From the NCBI GenBank assembly GCA_013180625.2, contig SNVD02006942.1, positions 1,798,001-1,862,000 on the forward strand: a DNA stretch of 64,000 bases. Reading direction: 5' to 3'. This DNA is from Boswellia sacra. Lineage: Eukaryota; Streptophyta; Magnoliopsida; Sapindales; Burseraceae. The notes under the pieces are model-generated. The model saw nothing but the letters and a program-made list of their open reading frames with translations. It did no database searches and was not told where the DNA came from. Within the stretch, counting starts at the first letter, position 1; each line of letters begins with the position of its first letter. Below are positions 46,979 through 59,641 of this stretch, piece by piece. Position numbers and translations under genes: made by a program.

Positions 46979-49810
46979 TTATTCAATTATTATATTTTGC
47001 TGGGCTGTGGGCAGTTACAAGTTGGCCTATGTATACCGTCCACATTGGTCACTTGTCCTTTGAAACTGTTTTGCAGGATAACAGTTTCAGAAAACATGTT
47101 ATGTCATTTTATTTCATTAACTTTTTAGTTACACTTGCTTTGTCTTGAATTGAATCAGTTTCTGGGATTTAAATATTTTATACTTCTAGCTCCAAAAGCA
47201 AAAGCCTTTTTAACCTTTTAACCAAATAATGTTTCATTCAGAATCATATTACAGTTTTGACTAGATTCTCTCCTTGAAATATTAACTCTAGAAGGCCAGC
47301 CTTTTGAGTTTAGAAATTCAAGTTCAGTCTGTACTTTCAGAGGATTTTTAAAGTGACATTGTTACATGTTATCTGATAGAATTCCTTGCAATTGGATTTT
47401 CCTTCTTGTTTTAAAGAACTTCTCGTAAGACACAAAATCGTTAGGTTGCTCAACTCCTTTTTGTGGACTACCTGGGTGGCATTTTATCTGGGATTGCAGG
47501 CATTAGCTTCAAGAGACTCCTTGGGAATCTTTTGGGATTTGGGATTTGATTTTCTGCCAAAGAAGCTTTTGGTGGGGATTGAGCCGTTTAGCAAAAACCA
47601 GAGATGCCTCTGTCCATTTCAATAAAGACAGCTCTTATGTGTGTACTGCAGCCGTTCTTTTTCCTTAGCTTAGCTGGAATTCTGGACAAGAATAGCATGA
47701 TTCGATCAGTTTGGGACACATTGTTCTCAAATACAAAGAGTAAACTTTCATAGTACTTATCCAGCTAGTTGATAGTAAGTTTTAATTCCTTCAAAGTAAC
47801 ACAGAAATTTGTGCTACAAGACTTCCACCATTCTTCATATTTTACAGAAGAGAAGGATTTGCTGTCTTCACGCTCGATGAATCTCATCTATTATTAAGTT
47901 CAATCATGCAACATACCCATATTCTTCTACTGTTTAGACCCTATATCATAAAGAAATTGTTTTCTGTTTCTTCGTTTAAGGCAAAAGGTTTTTAATTTTT
48001 TTTTAAATTGTGAAAAAAAAAACCAAAAAAAGCTCTCTTGCTAATAAGCAACTGAATTTTGTGAACTTACAATTCGGTTTGCTAAATTTATCCAGGGGCT
48101 CAGTGTTTGCAAATGAGATTTGATGGTAATTAATTGTGGGTGGACTCAACGGATTGATGCTTGTTTGACAATGCGCTTGTTCTGGTGGCAACAGCTGCCA
48201 CTGCTTATAATGATTCAAGTGTTAGAACCCAGAGGCATAAACCTCAACATCTATGGTATGCCTTCTCTATTTTATTTTGTTTCGAGTTTACACTTTTGTT
48301 CTTTTCTTTCTATCATATTGATTAGATGAAATCCTAGTCAGAGATGCATAATAACTGTGTCTATATAATCTTGATTTGAGCACTGCTTAGCATATTTTCT
48401 GGCTTGAGACATTAAAAATGGGTTGATGAGTTACTAGTATGGCAATGAATCCTGCACTGCCATATCTAGATTCTAGAACGTACAGGTTTTGTTTAAGTAT
48501 TTTTAAATTAAGAAATAGAACATCCCTGTTACTTGTTTCTCTTCATCTCTAGAAACCCTTGGCTGTCTCTGACTCTGTCTACAAGGCAAACGAAAGATTT
48601 GCTTATTTTGTATCCAGCTTTGGCTGAAACTTTTGCCAAGCGCTATGGTGGTTGCTATAGTAGATACTGATTTCTTGGTGCTGGCACTGCAGCTGAAGCT
48701 TTACTTGCTTGCAAGAGCACACTTGATAGTCCTCAACAATCCAGTGGTAGGATTGGGAGGTATCCGTCTATAAAACAACGGGCATGTCTCAGTTTTTACA
48801 AACCAAAAGACCCAGGTGTTTTTTCTTTGTAAGCTCTCTTTCTCCCACCACTTGTGTGCACACAGTTTACATACCTGCTATGCTACATGTCTTTAATCTA
48901 TTTGTTTCCAATGATAGTACATGCATTTCACAGCCTCAATATAGTAAAGACAACAGTACAATATATACAAAAAGTTGATTCCCTTCTTCTGTAAGCAAGT
49001 CAATTACAAACGGGTGTAGCCACCGCATGGAATGATTTTAAACTATACATATCACAGTTTTAGTTAAATATGAAGCTTAGTAGGGTGGGTTGGTTGACAT
49101 GATGGAATCCCAACAAACTAATGATCAGGCATATATGTTTCTTGCTGTAAAGATTTCTTTGTATGATCTATATATAGGTAACGTGTGCCCACTTGTGGAA
49201 ATGAGTTCAACTTCAGATGCACATATTACAGCAAGACACACTAATTGCCCACAGATTCATAATGATGAGGATAATAGTTGAAAATATCTTTGGCCGAAAC
49301 TGCTTAATCTTGAGTTTCATTGCCTGTAATCTTCTGACTCTATGTAACACGAAGAACCTGTTTCATTTTAAATTTCTCTTCTGCCTTAGTAGAGACAGTC
49401 AAATTTTGCAATGAAGAGGTCAATAACATTTTGTTGTGTCTGCAAATTTATGATCCATTATTTTCTTGGGTGTTGTCTTGTTAAAACCTCCATGTTGAGT
49501 ATGACCGCCCTGTTAATTGGTAAAATGTAATTTAGGAGATAAATGTACGAATTCAGTAATGGTGGACTAGAATGAAGGATTTCTTTTCTTTTCTTTTATT
49601 CTTTTTAACCACCTGTTATACACTTTTCTTGTGACTTGGCAGTTTATCGTCCAGAAAAGTGTCTCATTAATGTAGAAAGTCTTAAATAAATCCTAGGAAC
49701 TTATATTTCTACAAGATTCCTAAAATCTGTGCACTTTCTTTTGCTCCAAATTTCTTTTTCTCAAACTTTTCAATTCAATGTCAAGAAAAGCACTGTGTTT
49801 TAAGAAACAG
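46976..49810 (+). other. Region upstream of the receptor kinase, N-terminal exons not resolved
   Basis: The receptor-like kinase needs an upstream exon with start codon and signal peptide that should lie here, but I cannot pick it. Two stretches near 48153-48256 and 48550-48632 look coding-like but do not join in frame and contain stops in their extensions. Confidence 0.3.
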
Positions 49811-52800
49811 GAGGATAGCAGCTTCGGTTGATGGAAACAATGATGTTCCAATAGTTACACCAACGAAACAAGATGATGTTAAGAAACCAAGAAAACAGAG
49901 AGTAGCTGCCATAGTTGGCGGTGTTGGTGCAACTTTGCTTGTGATTGGCTTTGTGGTGCTCGTTTACATCTGCTTGATGCGTGTTAAAAGATCAATCAGG
50001 CGAACATCTGAGGGAGAATCTTCTGTACCATCTCCTTCAGGTAAGTTAATCCTTGTTATTGTATGACCAAAAATACACAAAATAATGATTTCTTAGTTGT
50101 TCAGATGGAAGAGTGAGATGAGATGCTATATTGATTTTTTGATCATTTAATCCTGACTGACAGACACCTTTCCATTAGTGAGTCAAATCAGAAATCATCT
50201 CAGACAAAGGGGCAATTTTTGGTCAAAACTGCTAGCTTGAGGGTGAATAAAAAATTCGGGACAGTCTTAATTCTAAACTTTGTAGAAAAGATGTGGATTT
50301 TAGAGGGCTCATCAGTTTCTAAAACTGAAAACATTTTGCATCATATAACACTCCAAAAGAAACAAAAGTGAAATAGATTTGTCACTAGGTTCTGACTAGC
50401 ATTCCCGAAGTGGGTTGAGTCTGAACAAGCTACTCTATAATTTGGTTCACATAGGATCTCATGTTGCCTTTACTTTCAATGTATCAGGCAGTTAGGAATT
50501 TGGTGATCTTAGGTATTTGGGGGCCAGGTTGTAGAGGAGAGCACCACAAAAAGTTAGTTGCACATGTATCCGACTAGCATCATTCCTGATTGAGAGTTTT
50601 TGGTGTTTTAGTACTTCATCAATCAATCTGAAAAAGTTTATTTCTTGTTAATCATGTTTGCAAATAATAATGGCATCTTTCTATAGTCAATATATGTAAA
50701 AGTTGTAAAGGATTTAGGATATATTTGCGACAATCTAACCAGCCCTTCTATTTTTTACCAAAAAGCTTTTGTCTCTGGAGATGGTAAGGCCAATAAAGTA
50801 TTAGGTCTTGAACTGTATAAGAATGTAATATCTTTAGCTGCATCGATTGTGAGCTTTCTCTTGTACTTTTTGGCTTCAATGAATCAGGCAAAATTCTTTC
50901 TCATAAAAATTAAGGATATACGGATATTGTCAATAAAATTTTACCTATTTTACCTTTTTTTTTTCTATCAACAGTTGAGCTGGAAAGAACTTCACCCTAT
51001 GCTGGGGCTGTTTCTCCTAGTGGTACAGCAAATTTGAGGCAATTATCTGTTTTAGAGCTGAAACATGCTACAAAGAATTTCAGTGAGAGCAATATCATAG
51101 GTGAAGGTTCATTTAGTTTAGTTTATCAGGGATTGCTTCAAGATGGGTCTATTGTGGCAATCAAGAGACGTCTATATTCCCCAATCCGAAACTTTGTTGA
51201 TGAGGTAATTTTGTGCTCTGCAGAAGTTCTCTCTATCTTGCTTTTGGATTATCGAGTAATAAACTGCTTGAGTTGTGCCATGCAGACACTATTATCTTGT
51301 TGTTAATGCTACATTTTCTTTTCCCTTATATTCCAACTAGCATTCAATTTATATACATCACACTCACAGTGAAACTAAATTTGAGGCAGAACTAACAAGC
51401 ATTTTATTTTGCCTTGATGCACTACAGGTGAAACGCGTAGCTAGTGTTCAACACAGGCATCTGGTCAGGCTTGTTGGATATTGTGAAGAAAATCACCATC
51501 AGTTATTAGTCTATGACTATATCCCCAATGGAAATGTTGGACATCACCTGTACGGTAATTAAGTTATCGCTCATTCCTCCTTTCCATTCTCTCCCCTGGC
51601 TTTCGGTTTTGCCGCTCAATGTAGCCTTGCTTTTTCCAGATACTGAAGGTCTGCCACTTGGAAGGCTAAAAATGTGGCAGCGGGTATTGATTGCTCTAGG
51701 TGCAGCCAAAGGTAAAATTCACTAATCAACGCTCATTCCCCACTCGCTGCTGCATATTCAGAATTCCAGTTTTCAATCATACTGCTATATTTGATCAGGA
51801 CTTGAACATCTTCACAGTTTGGCTCCTCCTCTCTTTCACATGCACTTCAGGACTAGCAATGTCCTTCTGGATGAAAATTTTACAGCCAAGGTTTCTGACT
51901 ATGGATTATCTAAATTGGTAATTGAAGGTCATCATACAGAATCATCTTCAGCCATCGCCTACTTTCTTGATCCAGAGTATGTAATATTTCTTTAAACCAT
52001 AAATCATGCGGTTCATTTAACATATAGGAATATCTCTTAATCAGGTTTCTGGGTGAAGATTTCGTTTGCTTGAACAACAATTTACTAAAAGATCTGAAAG
52101 TAAAACTGGTTTTATTCGACTGAGCATACATTTATATGATGGCAATTAAGTCTTGATAAGACATTATCCTTGTACATTCTGTAGAAAAATGTGGTAGCAC
52201 CATGTGCTCATAAGTTCAGGTAATCTAGAGTTTTCAACTGACTTCTGATAACAATTTTTTTTTTCCCACAAAGGTTAAATATATCAAGGAAGTTCTCTGA
52301 TAGAAGTGATGTGTACAGCTTCGGGGTCTTCTTACTGGAATTGTTTAGTGGACGTGAAGCACATGGTAGAAGTCAATCAAGCTCGGACCAAAATTTGGTA
52401 TTGCAGGTGCATGGAAAGTATCAATCTCAAAAGTCAAAACATGGATTACTATTTTATTAGTGCAACAATTATCATCATCATCAAGTCCTGAAAATCTAAT
52501 CCTGAGCCTAACTACTAACTATCAAAATCATTTTGAGAAACGATTTCGTGTATACGTGGCTTAAACTCCTTTGTTTATATTATTAATTGTAGTTCATTAA
52601 GAAGAAAATAATTATTTGTCTAATTACTGTCCATACCATTTCTGTTTTGAAGGTTAAAAGAAGCGGTGATCTTGGCAACTATGTTGATGAGACACTAGGA
52701 GACCAACATTTTCCGGCTGCAAAAGAGATTATGGGGTTGGCTCTGCAATGTATAGACATTAGTGCAAGAAGGCCGTCAATGAGGCATATAGTTGAGGTAT

Positions 52801-52895
52801 TAGAACGGATTCACGAAAGAGAGATTAGCCAGTTGCATTCTGAATTTGGTGAAGAAATAGCTGCAGTAACACTCGGAAGTGAGCTATTCAAATAA
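49811..52895 (+). CDS. Receptor-like kinase, predicted pseudokinase (N-terminus unresolved)
   Basis: Exons 49811-50040, 50975-51204, 51428-51554, 51640-51711, 51799-51976, 52274-52406 and 52653-52895 join in phase with GT-AG sites to about 404 residues. Order: short basic juxtamembrane-proximal part, one transmembrane helix (VGATLLVIGFVVLVYICLM) followed by basic residues, then a kinase domain: glycine loop GEGSFSLVYQG, lysine in VAIKRR, hinge LLVYDY, catalytic loop FHMHFRTSNVLLDE, activation start VSDYGLSK, SDVYSFGVFLLEL and RRPSM. The HRD triad is HMH, so the catalytic aspartate is missing, and DFG is DYG. This predicts no normal phosphotransfer and a scaffold or co-receptor role. The protein ends after GSELFK. 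No leucine-rich repeats were found upstream. The family is plant RLK/Pelle, subfamily not assigned. Confidence 0.82.
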
Positions 52896-55800
52896 ATTAT
52901 GTCTTAGAAATGTCTTCTTTTCATTCTTTATTGGATTCATTAGTTTAGCATTGCACAGCAGGATGAAATTCAATTGTAAAACGATTAAAAAGAAATGAAA
53001 ACAGGATAAATTTACAGTTTAGTATATTGAATATATGGAAATACTACATTGGATTATAGCAAAGCTCAGATTTATTATTTCATTGTGTTTCCATCATTAG
53101 AATTCTCATGTTCAAAGGGCGGATGCAGCCAGATAAAACAAAAATGTCACTGCTATTTAAATGGTAAACATACTTAACCTCCCTGTAGCTTCTGAAAGTA
53201 CACTAGATACCATGATTTTGAAAAACCTACCCTGATATCCTCTATTCTTTTCCTCCAAAAACCTTGATATAATTTACCTCTTTTTTGTGGTTAACATAGT
53301 GTTATTAATTAACATAACGGAGGTTTGAACCAATTTCAAACTTGTATGTCCAAATGACACTTTCAAAAGTATTTGCCTCATAAATATTAGTAAATGGATG
53401 GCATGATAGCATCAAACACGATTTGAAAATTGTATGATATACTATTTCATACGATTGTTCACGTTGTTGTATCTGTAACTTTCTACTTAACTATAGGATA
53501 AACTAGATACACTTATAAGTACTAATCCATCCATTCTGGTTTCCTAGTTATCAAACATAGTGAAAGGTTTAAATGAACACACTTGGCAGATAACCTAGGT
53601 TAACCTCAAAAAGATTCTGAATGAATTTCTCCACAAACTAATAATCACAATAGGAGCACAGCAATACCAAAAATGAACATTATTATGCTGTATCACACCC
53701 ATTTGACATGTCTAAACAACATGAATATCTGATTCTGATATAGTTAATACACATCTTTTATTATTTGATTAAGAGGTATGTATCATGGACTCCTCTCAAG
53801 GTATTATTCTCTTATCCTTCGGCGTATCAGAATAGGTATCATAGACTCCTTCCCTCAAGGCATCATTCTCTTTGTCTTTCAGCATATCAGAATAGGTCTA
53901 TAAGACCGCTATTTCAAGGTCCACAAGACATATGATACCTAAAGAGAAGAATATATAAATTATCATATTATGCAAATAATAGAGTTTAAGCACAAAAGAA
54001 ATAGAAATGGATATAACTAACAGTTTTGCGTATAAATATAACTGGAATTTGTAGGTTCAAAGGTTCAAATAAATTTTTGTGGGCAGAGTAGTATCTTCAA
54101 TTCTATAGAGATTTCCAAACAATTTAAATTTATTTGTAATTTGGTTCCGTCTGAAATTTGATATTTTATATACAGAAACAATGAATATTGAAAGAGCATA
54201 GCATTTTCCGAAGGGGTGAAATAAATAAATAAAGATGTATTTTAGGACAGAAAAGCATCTAGAAGTGAATTAGATCTAAGTGGCTTAGACCTATCTGACC
54301 TTTTTAGGAAATCCTAAGGAAAATAATAATAATAATAACACTCTACATAATATTTTTACTTAAACAATTTAATTATTTATTTTTAAAATAAATAAAATAT
54401 TCTTTCAATTATCATAACACTGTCTTTTTCGATTATCATAATATTGTCTTCCTTAATTAATTAATCGGCCTCCAGTTAGTTCTATTTCTATAGCAGAAAA
54501 TCATTCTTTATCATGCCATTTAGAAGAAATTTTAAAAATAACGGCATTTTCAAAAAAAAAAAAAAATAATGTCGACTTTGCAGTTGTAGAATATAGATAG
54601 GGAGAAGTCCACAACCCTAGGTTTGGCTTAACCGTAAGTCAGAACAGTCAAACTTTAAATTGACAAGTTAGTCTCTTATTTTAATTTTTATTTGATTTGA
54701 TTAAGGTAATTGGAGCATTTAATAGAAAGAAGGACATACCTTTCTTAAGATTTCTTAAAATTTCATATAGCTACCTGCGATCTCTAAAAATATCAGATAC
54801 TCTCCATTGTCATCAATATCTATCAAATTTTTTGTTATATATACAAATAAAATTAATATATTAATAATATTACAAACTAACCTTAATATTACAAAGGTGC
54901 AATACTTGAAGATTTAATACAGTATATATTAAATAGATATAACAACAACAACTAATAATTTAGTATAAGTATATTTTAATTAAAAAAATTAGAAAAGTTT
55001 ACCAACAAACACTTTTAAAAAATTTGACAAATATTTTTAATGTATTGTTGGTAAATAATTGAATGAAAATCTATAAAGGTAAAAACTCATTTTCCTATAC
55101 AAGACATACTATTAATAATAACTTTGTTTCATTTTATGTTTTTTGCATCTCTCTTTCTCTCTTTCTTTAAAGAATCATTAGATTAGGAATGATTTTTTCT
55201 TACAATTTACGATGAATGGTTGCTCAATGGATTTTCTATAGTTTAAAAAAAATTAATAAAAATATTTATACTCAAGTATTGATTTTTTTAAAAAAAATTA
55301 TACCTATTTAATAGCTACTCTAATATTATATTTTAAATTAATATACCTTTTTTTAATATTAAATCAAAGGACAACTTCATTATTAATTTTATTGATATAA
55401 CAACTATAAAGTGGAAGACTGACATGAAATTTTCTTAAGAACACACTTACAATTAGGGTTATTTTTAATTTTAATTAGGTTATATTACATCTTATTTTAT
55501 ATTGATTTTTTTTTTATTTTCTTCCCTCATTCATCATCATCTTCTAGATTCTTTTTATATCTCTAAAATTTTAAATGACTAAACCTAAAAGATAAAAATA
55601 AAATCGGAGGAAAAAAAGTACTATTTGAATATTTAATTGATCATAAGTGTTCATTTTTTATTCTCTCTTTCTTTCTGCTCCATCTACTGCTTTCCCTATC
55701 TACTTATTCTCTCCTTCTAAAAATAAATAATTTTTAAAATAATTTAAAAATAAACACCAAGCCATCTTAAGTTATAATAATCAAATCAAATTTTAAGACA

Positions 55801-55984
55801 TAAAGAGTTTAAAATAATTTTAGAATAAATTCGAGTAATTTAAAAAATATTTATAATTCAAATTATGGTAACATATATGAAGGAATTAATCTTACACAGT
55901 ATTTGAAACAAAAATTCTTGCAATAATTTAAAAAAAATCGAACTAATAATATATCAAATTTCAGTTTGGATATTAACCCACTTG
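52896..55984. other. Kinase 3' flank and AT-rich spacer
   Basis: No gene. The first 400 bp and the stretch around 54080-54500 reappear downstream of the decayed kinase copy (about 56950-57100 and 57400-57850), showing the duplication included long flanks. A two-copy repeat of about 56 bp lies at 53781-53896. Confidence 0.5.
53781..53896. repeat. Two-copy direct repeat, about 56-60 bp
   Basis: Units 53781-53836 and 53837-53896 both run from TATCAT(G/A)GACTCCT to CATATCAGAATAGG-like ends, with a few differences and a small length change. Confidence 0.75.
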
Positions 55985-56935
55985 GAAATGCCAGGTGGAG
56001 AAGATTTCTTTGCTTGAACAACAATTTGCTCGGATTGAGAATTTTTGTATCACTTGTGTTTTGTGAAATCTCTGTGCGCCTCAAGTTGTAGCAGCCTTAG
56101 GGTGTTTAGTAGCTTGAGCAAAATTATCATGTATTGAATGTCTTCTCAGTACTGGAGTCGATTAGTAGAGATGAAGCACATCGCACAAATCAATCGAGAT
56201 CAGACCCAAATTCGGTACTATAGGCATATGGAAAATGGAGACTGTGGTACCTTCGGGATAATATCCCCAGCTAACCACAAAGCGCGTGAGCATACACGCC
56301 GATGTGTCACTTACGTGATACTCTGTGGTTAGCTAGGAAGTATTACCCCATAGGTAGAACAGATTCTCTCGTAAAAAGAATACATCACCCGCGAAAGTCG
56401 AAAGATATCAAAAATTTATAGAAAAATTAATAGAAAAATATTAAAAAAAATCGTGGTTTAAAAAAACAAATTCGAAACTATTTTTCTTATTTATCTAATT
56501 TATTTAAGCTGACATTAATGAAAATCGTTGTTTAATAAGGAGAAAAACATGTATCTAATAATTATTTGTATAAAAATAATATTACATATACAATCATACT
56601 CGACAACCAACTACTTACAATATGAGTTGATAAAATTTTATTAGACGTATAACTTTCTTAATTTAAATTATAAATAATTGATTAAAAAATTTAATTATAA
56701 ATATAATATCATCCTTTCCTTTGTATAATTACTCTCCACTAAGTGATAAAGTACATCCTTGTTTTGAAGGCTAAAAAAAGCTGTGATGTGGGCAACTTTG
56801 TTGACGAGATAAAAACATCTCTGGCTTCAAGGCTTATCCTTGTGTCAATGAGGCTTATCATTTGTTAGAACAGATTAAGAAAGAGGGATTAGCAGACTCT
56901 AAATTAGGTGCATTAACACAATTACATTCTTGACG
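55985..56935 (+). pseudogene. Decayed duplicate of the receptor kinase 3' half
   Basis: Three segments match the intact kinase gene: about 55990-56040 (intron sequence with TTTGCTTGAACAACAATTT), 56140-56240 (the exon coding LLELFSGREAHGRS, now full of stops and substitutions) and 56758-56935 (last exon, from GTTTTGAAGGCTAAAA through AACTTTGTTGACGAGAT to a scrambled end). The middle of the kinase is absent. A small foldback element (56255-56349) interrupts it. It cannot make a kinase. Confidence 0.78.
56255..56349. mobile_element. 95-bp palindromic MITE-like insertion
   Basis: Ends GGGATAATATCCCC-AGCTAACCACA and TGTGGTTAGCT-AGGAAGTATTACCCC are imperfect inverted copies of about 28 bp around a GC-richer centre. 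It lies at the point where homology to the intact kinase gene breaks off after the 56140-56240 segment, consistent with a later insertion. Confidence 0.6.
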
Positions 56936-56949
56936 TTCTTTATTACCGT

Positions 56950-58028
56950 AGAAATAGGGCCATATTTACCTTCTTTATTGGATTTATTACTTCTAGCATT
57001 GATGGCATGAAATTGAATTGCACCACAATTAAAAAAAAGGAAACACATAAATTTATAGGGAATATTCATAAAAATTTATTTTTATACTTATAATGGGTTT
57101 AGGAATAAATCATGTCCACTTTTTCTTCTGGTTGGGTCTACCATAACCATAACAATCCTATGCTGTCAAGGAGGGAGGTCTACCGTTTTAATTTGTGATT
57201 AATATATATGAGATAAATTACACTAAAAATATAACAGTAAACTAAATGTTTGTTGGAATATAAGTAAGATTTTTATGCTATAAATACTCGATTTTCGAAC
57301 CCGCATGCATTACCATATTAATTTGGTTTCCTCCCAATTCTAACAAAATATTATAATTACAAATCCAGTTCAAAGGGTTGAAATACATTTTTTTTTTTCG
57401 CGATTTCCTAGAATTTTCCAATTTGAATTTATTCATAGTTTGACATCATGCAAAATTCGATAATCCACAGAAAACAAACTCATATAAGATTCATGCCCAT
57501 AACACTTGCATGCCAAGGCAGACAAGCCAATATGTATAGTGTCCAATGTATTTTCCGTTCTTTTGGAGGAGGGTATTGAAAGAGCTTTTTTCAATTTATA
57601 TTTCAAAGAAATAAAATAAATAAAATATTTTATAATAGAAAAAATAATATAGAAGTGAATTTTAGAGAAGTATCTCATACCTATATACAACATAATTCTT
57701 TAAGAAACATTGACTTGAAAAAAAAAACATCTTAACTAATTTTTTTATTTAATTCAGGTAATTGTTTAAAATAAATAAAATATTTTCTCAATTATTATAA
57801 TAAGGCTTGTTTAACTAATTTGCCTCTAGGTGGTTATATAACAGAAAATCATTGTTCTTTGTTGTTTTAAGATTCCCATATATTTACACCTTTAAAATGT
57901 TTTTCCTACCTATATAGTTGATTGACTTGTGACTTATAAGAGAATGGCTACTCCCCTTCTTTAATGAGGGTCATTTTCAGGATAAAATCGTGTTTGCTCC
58001 GGCCCAAAACGGATAATACCTCATGCAA
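56950..58028. other. Duplicated kinase 3' flank
   Basis: Follows the same course as 52920-53060 and 54080-54500 (for example GATGAAATT/ATGAAATTG near CAATT, and ACAGAAAATCATT against AGCAGAAAATCATT). No gene. A minus-strand 86-codon frame (57433-57693) has no domain. Confidence 0.5.
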
Positions 58029-58790
58029 ACGCAATCCCATAAAGTCCATGTATCAATAGTACGCAATCCCATAAAGTCCATGTATCAATAGTTGGCGTAG
58101 TTTATGGAAACTTTTATACTAATAGGGTCCAAATTAGGGGTCTGGATTTGGACCATGCCCGTTAACGCTGGTTCCAAATTAGAGGAGGGATAAAGTCCCA
58201 AATCTCTTGCGTAGTGGATTAACGTTGGGTTCAAATCAAGGGTGGGACAAAGTCCTACATCTCTTATATAGTGGTCCAAATCAGGGGTCCTTGTGTAATG
58301 GATTAACGCTAGGTCCAAACTCTTGTGTTATGGGACTTTGTCCCACATCTCTTGTGCTATGGGACTTTGTCTCATATCTCTTATATAGTGGATTGACTTG
58401 TGTAGTGGATTAATGCATACTAATAAGGTCCAAATTAAGGGTCCAGATTTGGACCATTCCCGTAACGCTAGGTCCAAATTAGGGGTGGGACAAAGTCTCA
58501 CATCTCTTGTGTACTGGATTAACGTTGAGTCCAAATCAGGGGTAGGACAACGTCCCAAATCTCGTGTAGTGGGTCCAAATCAGCTGTGCTTGTGTAGTGG
58601 ATTAACGTTGGGTCTAAACTCTTATATTATGGGACTTTATCCAGCATATCTTATGTAGTGGATTGACTTGTGTAATGGATTAACGCTGGGTGGATTAGCT
58701 TATGTACTAGATTAACGTTGGGTCTAAACTCTTTATGTTATAGGACTTTGTCCCACATCTCTTGTACAGTGGATTGACTTGTTGTTTATA
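58029..58790. repeat. Complex tandem repeat block
   Basis: Begins with an exact 32-bp doubling (58029-58060, 58061-58092), then many rearranged copies of four motifs: GGACTTTGTCCCACATCTCT, TGTGTAGTGGATTAACG, GGTCCAAATTAGGGG and its variants, and TGGATTGACTTGTG. Similar phrases are known at LTR ends, but I cannot define an element boundary. ORFs across it on both strands (58085-58658) are products of the repeats. Confidence 0.75.
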
Positions 58791-58890
58791 AGAGGCAAAG
58801 ATTCCCAACATATCATAAGATTCCCGTTCTTGAAAATCCACACTTTTCCAAACCCAGCAATGGACGATATAAGTACTCTAAGTTCAGATT

Positions 58891-59147
58891 GATCGATATA
58901 CAATTGGATCATATATTTATAACTATTTAAGAAATAAAATTTTTAATTTTTAATAGATAGAGTATACAAAACATCCTTTAAATTAATGCCAAAAATAATC
59001 CCATTAGTAAAATACTTAGTGATCGATATACAATTGGATAATATATTATAACTATTTAAGAAATACAATTTTTAATTTTTAATAGATAGAGTATACAAAA
59101 CATCCTTTAAATTAATGCCAAAAATAATCCCATTAGTAAAATACTTA
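58891..59147 (+). repeat. Recent 130-bp tandem duplication
   Basis: Copies 58891-59020 and 59021-59147 both start GATCGATATACAATTGGAT and end AGTAAAATACTTA, with only a handful of differences. No coding content. Confidence 0.88.
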
Positions 59148-59641
59148 ATAAACATCTTAAATAGTAATAATCAAATTTTAAAATATAAAAATTGAAAACA
59201 TTTTTGTAGAGTTTTCTACAAAATTAGAAAATATTTATAAGTCCGATTTTCGGCAACACATATATAGAAATCAATCTTACAGTACTGAAAATTAATTTTA
59301 AAAAACTAATCATATTAAACTTGAAAACTCTTCAATTAAAAAAAAAAAAATACAGTCCACGTTAAACGCACAGTACGGAAGTTACAAAGTTAAAACTGAG
59401 ACATGCTTTTTAGCCTAACCCACAGGACTAGGCAGACAAAACAAGCCTCTCAGTTTTGAAGTTGGAACCAGATCTCACGGACAAAACGTTATCGTTTTAG
59501 GTGTATAAAAACTGAACTTCACTCTCGGTCCATTGACTTTCGCTCTTCTCCTTCTCTAGATTTGTATAAAGTCTAAACCCTTACTCAGATCTCACTCTCT
59601 CCTTCCTTCTGGTCTTGACTCAGATCTCCCACTCGGTTGCA
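59148..59641 (+). promoter_or_regulatory. PDI promoter and leader
   Basis: A TATA box TATAAAAA at 59504-59511 lies about 130 bp before the start codon. A CT-rich leader follows (59520-59640). A CCACGTTA string at about 59357 is one base off the plant unfolded-protein element, suggestive only. Confidence 0.5.

Noticed and set aside
48150..48790. Coding-like stretches near 48153-48256 and 48550-48780, one vaguely like a ribosomal protein segment
   Set aside because: Frames do not join across plausible splice sites, stops interrupt, and the resemblance is too weak to name.
58085..58658. Several 68-86-codon ORFs on both strands
   Set aside because: Produced by the tandem repeat block. Their repeated peptide phrases mirror the DNA repeats.
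59614..59641. Upstream start for PDI at about 59615
   Set aside because: The codon there is not ATG. The first ATG in frame is 59642 and opens directly into the signal peptide.
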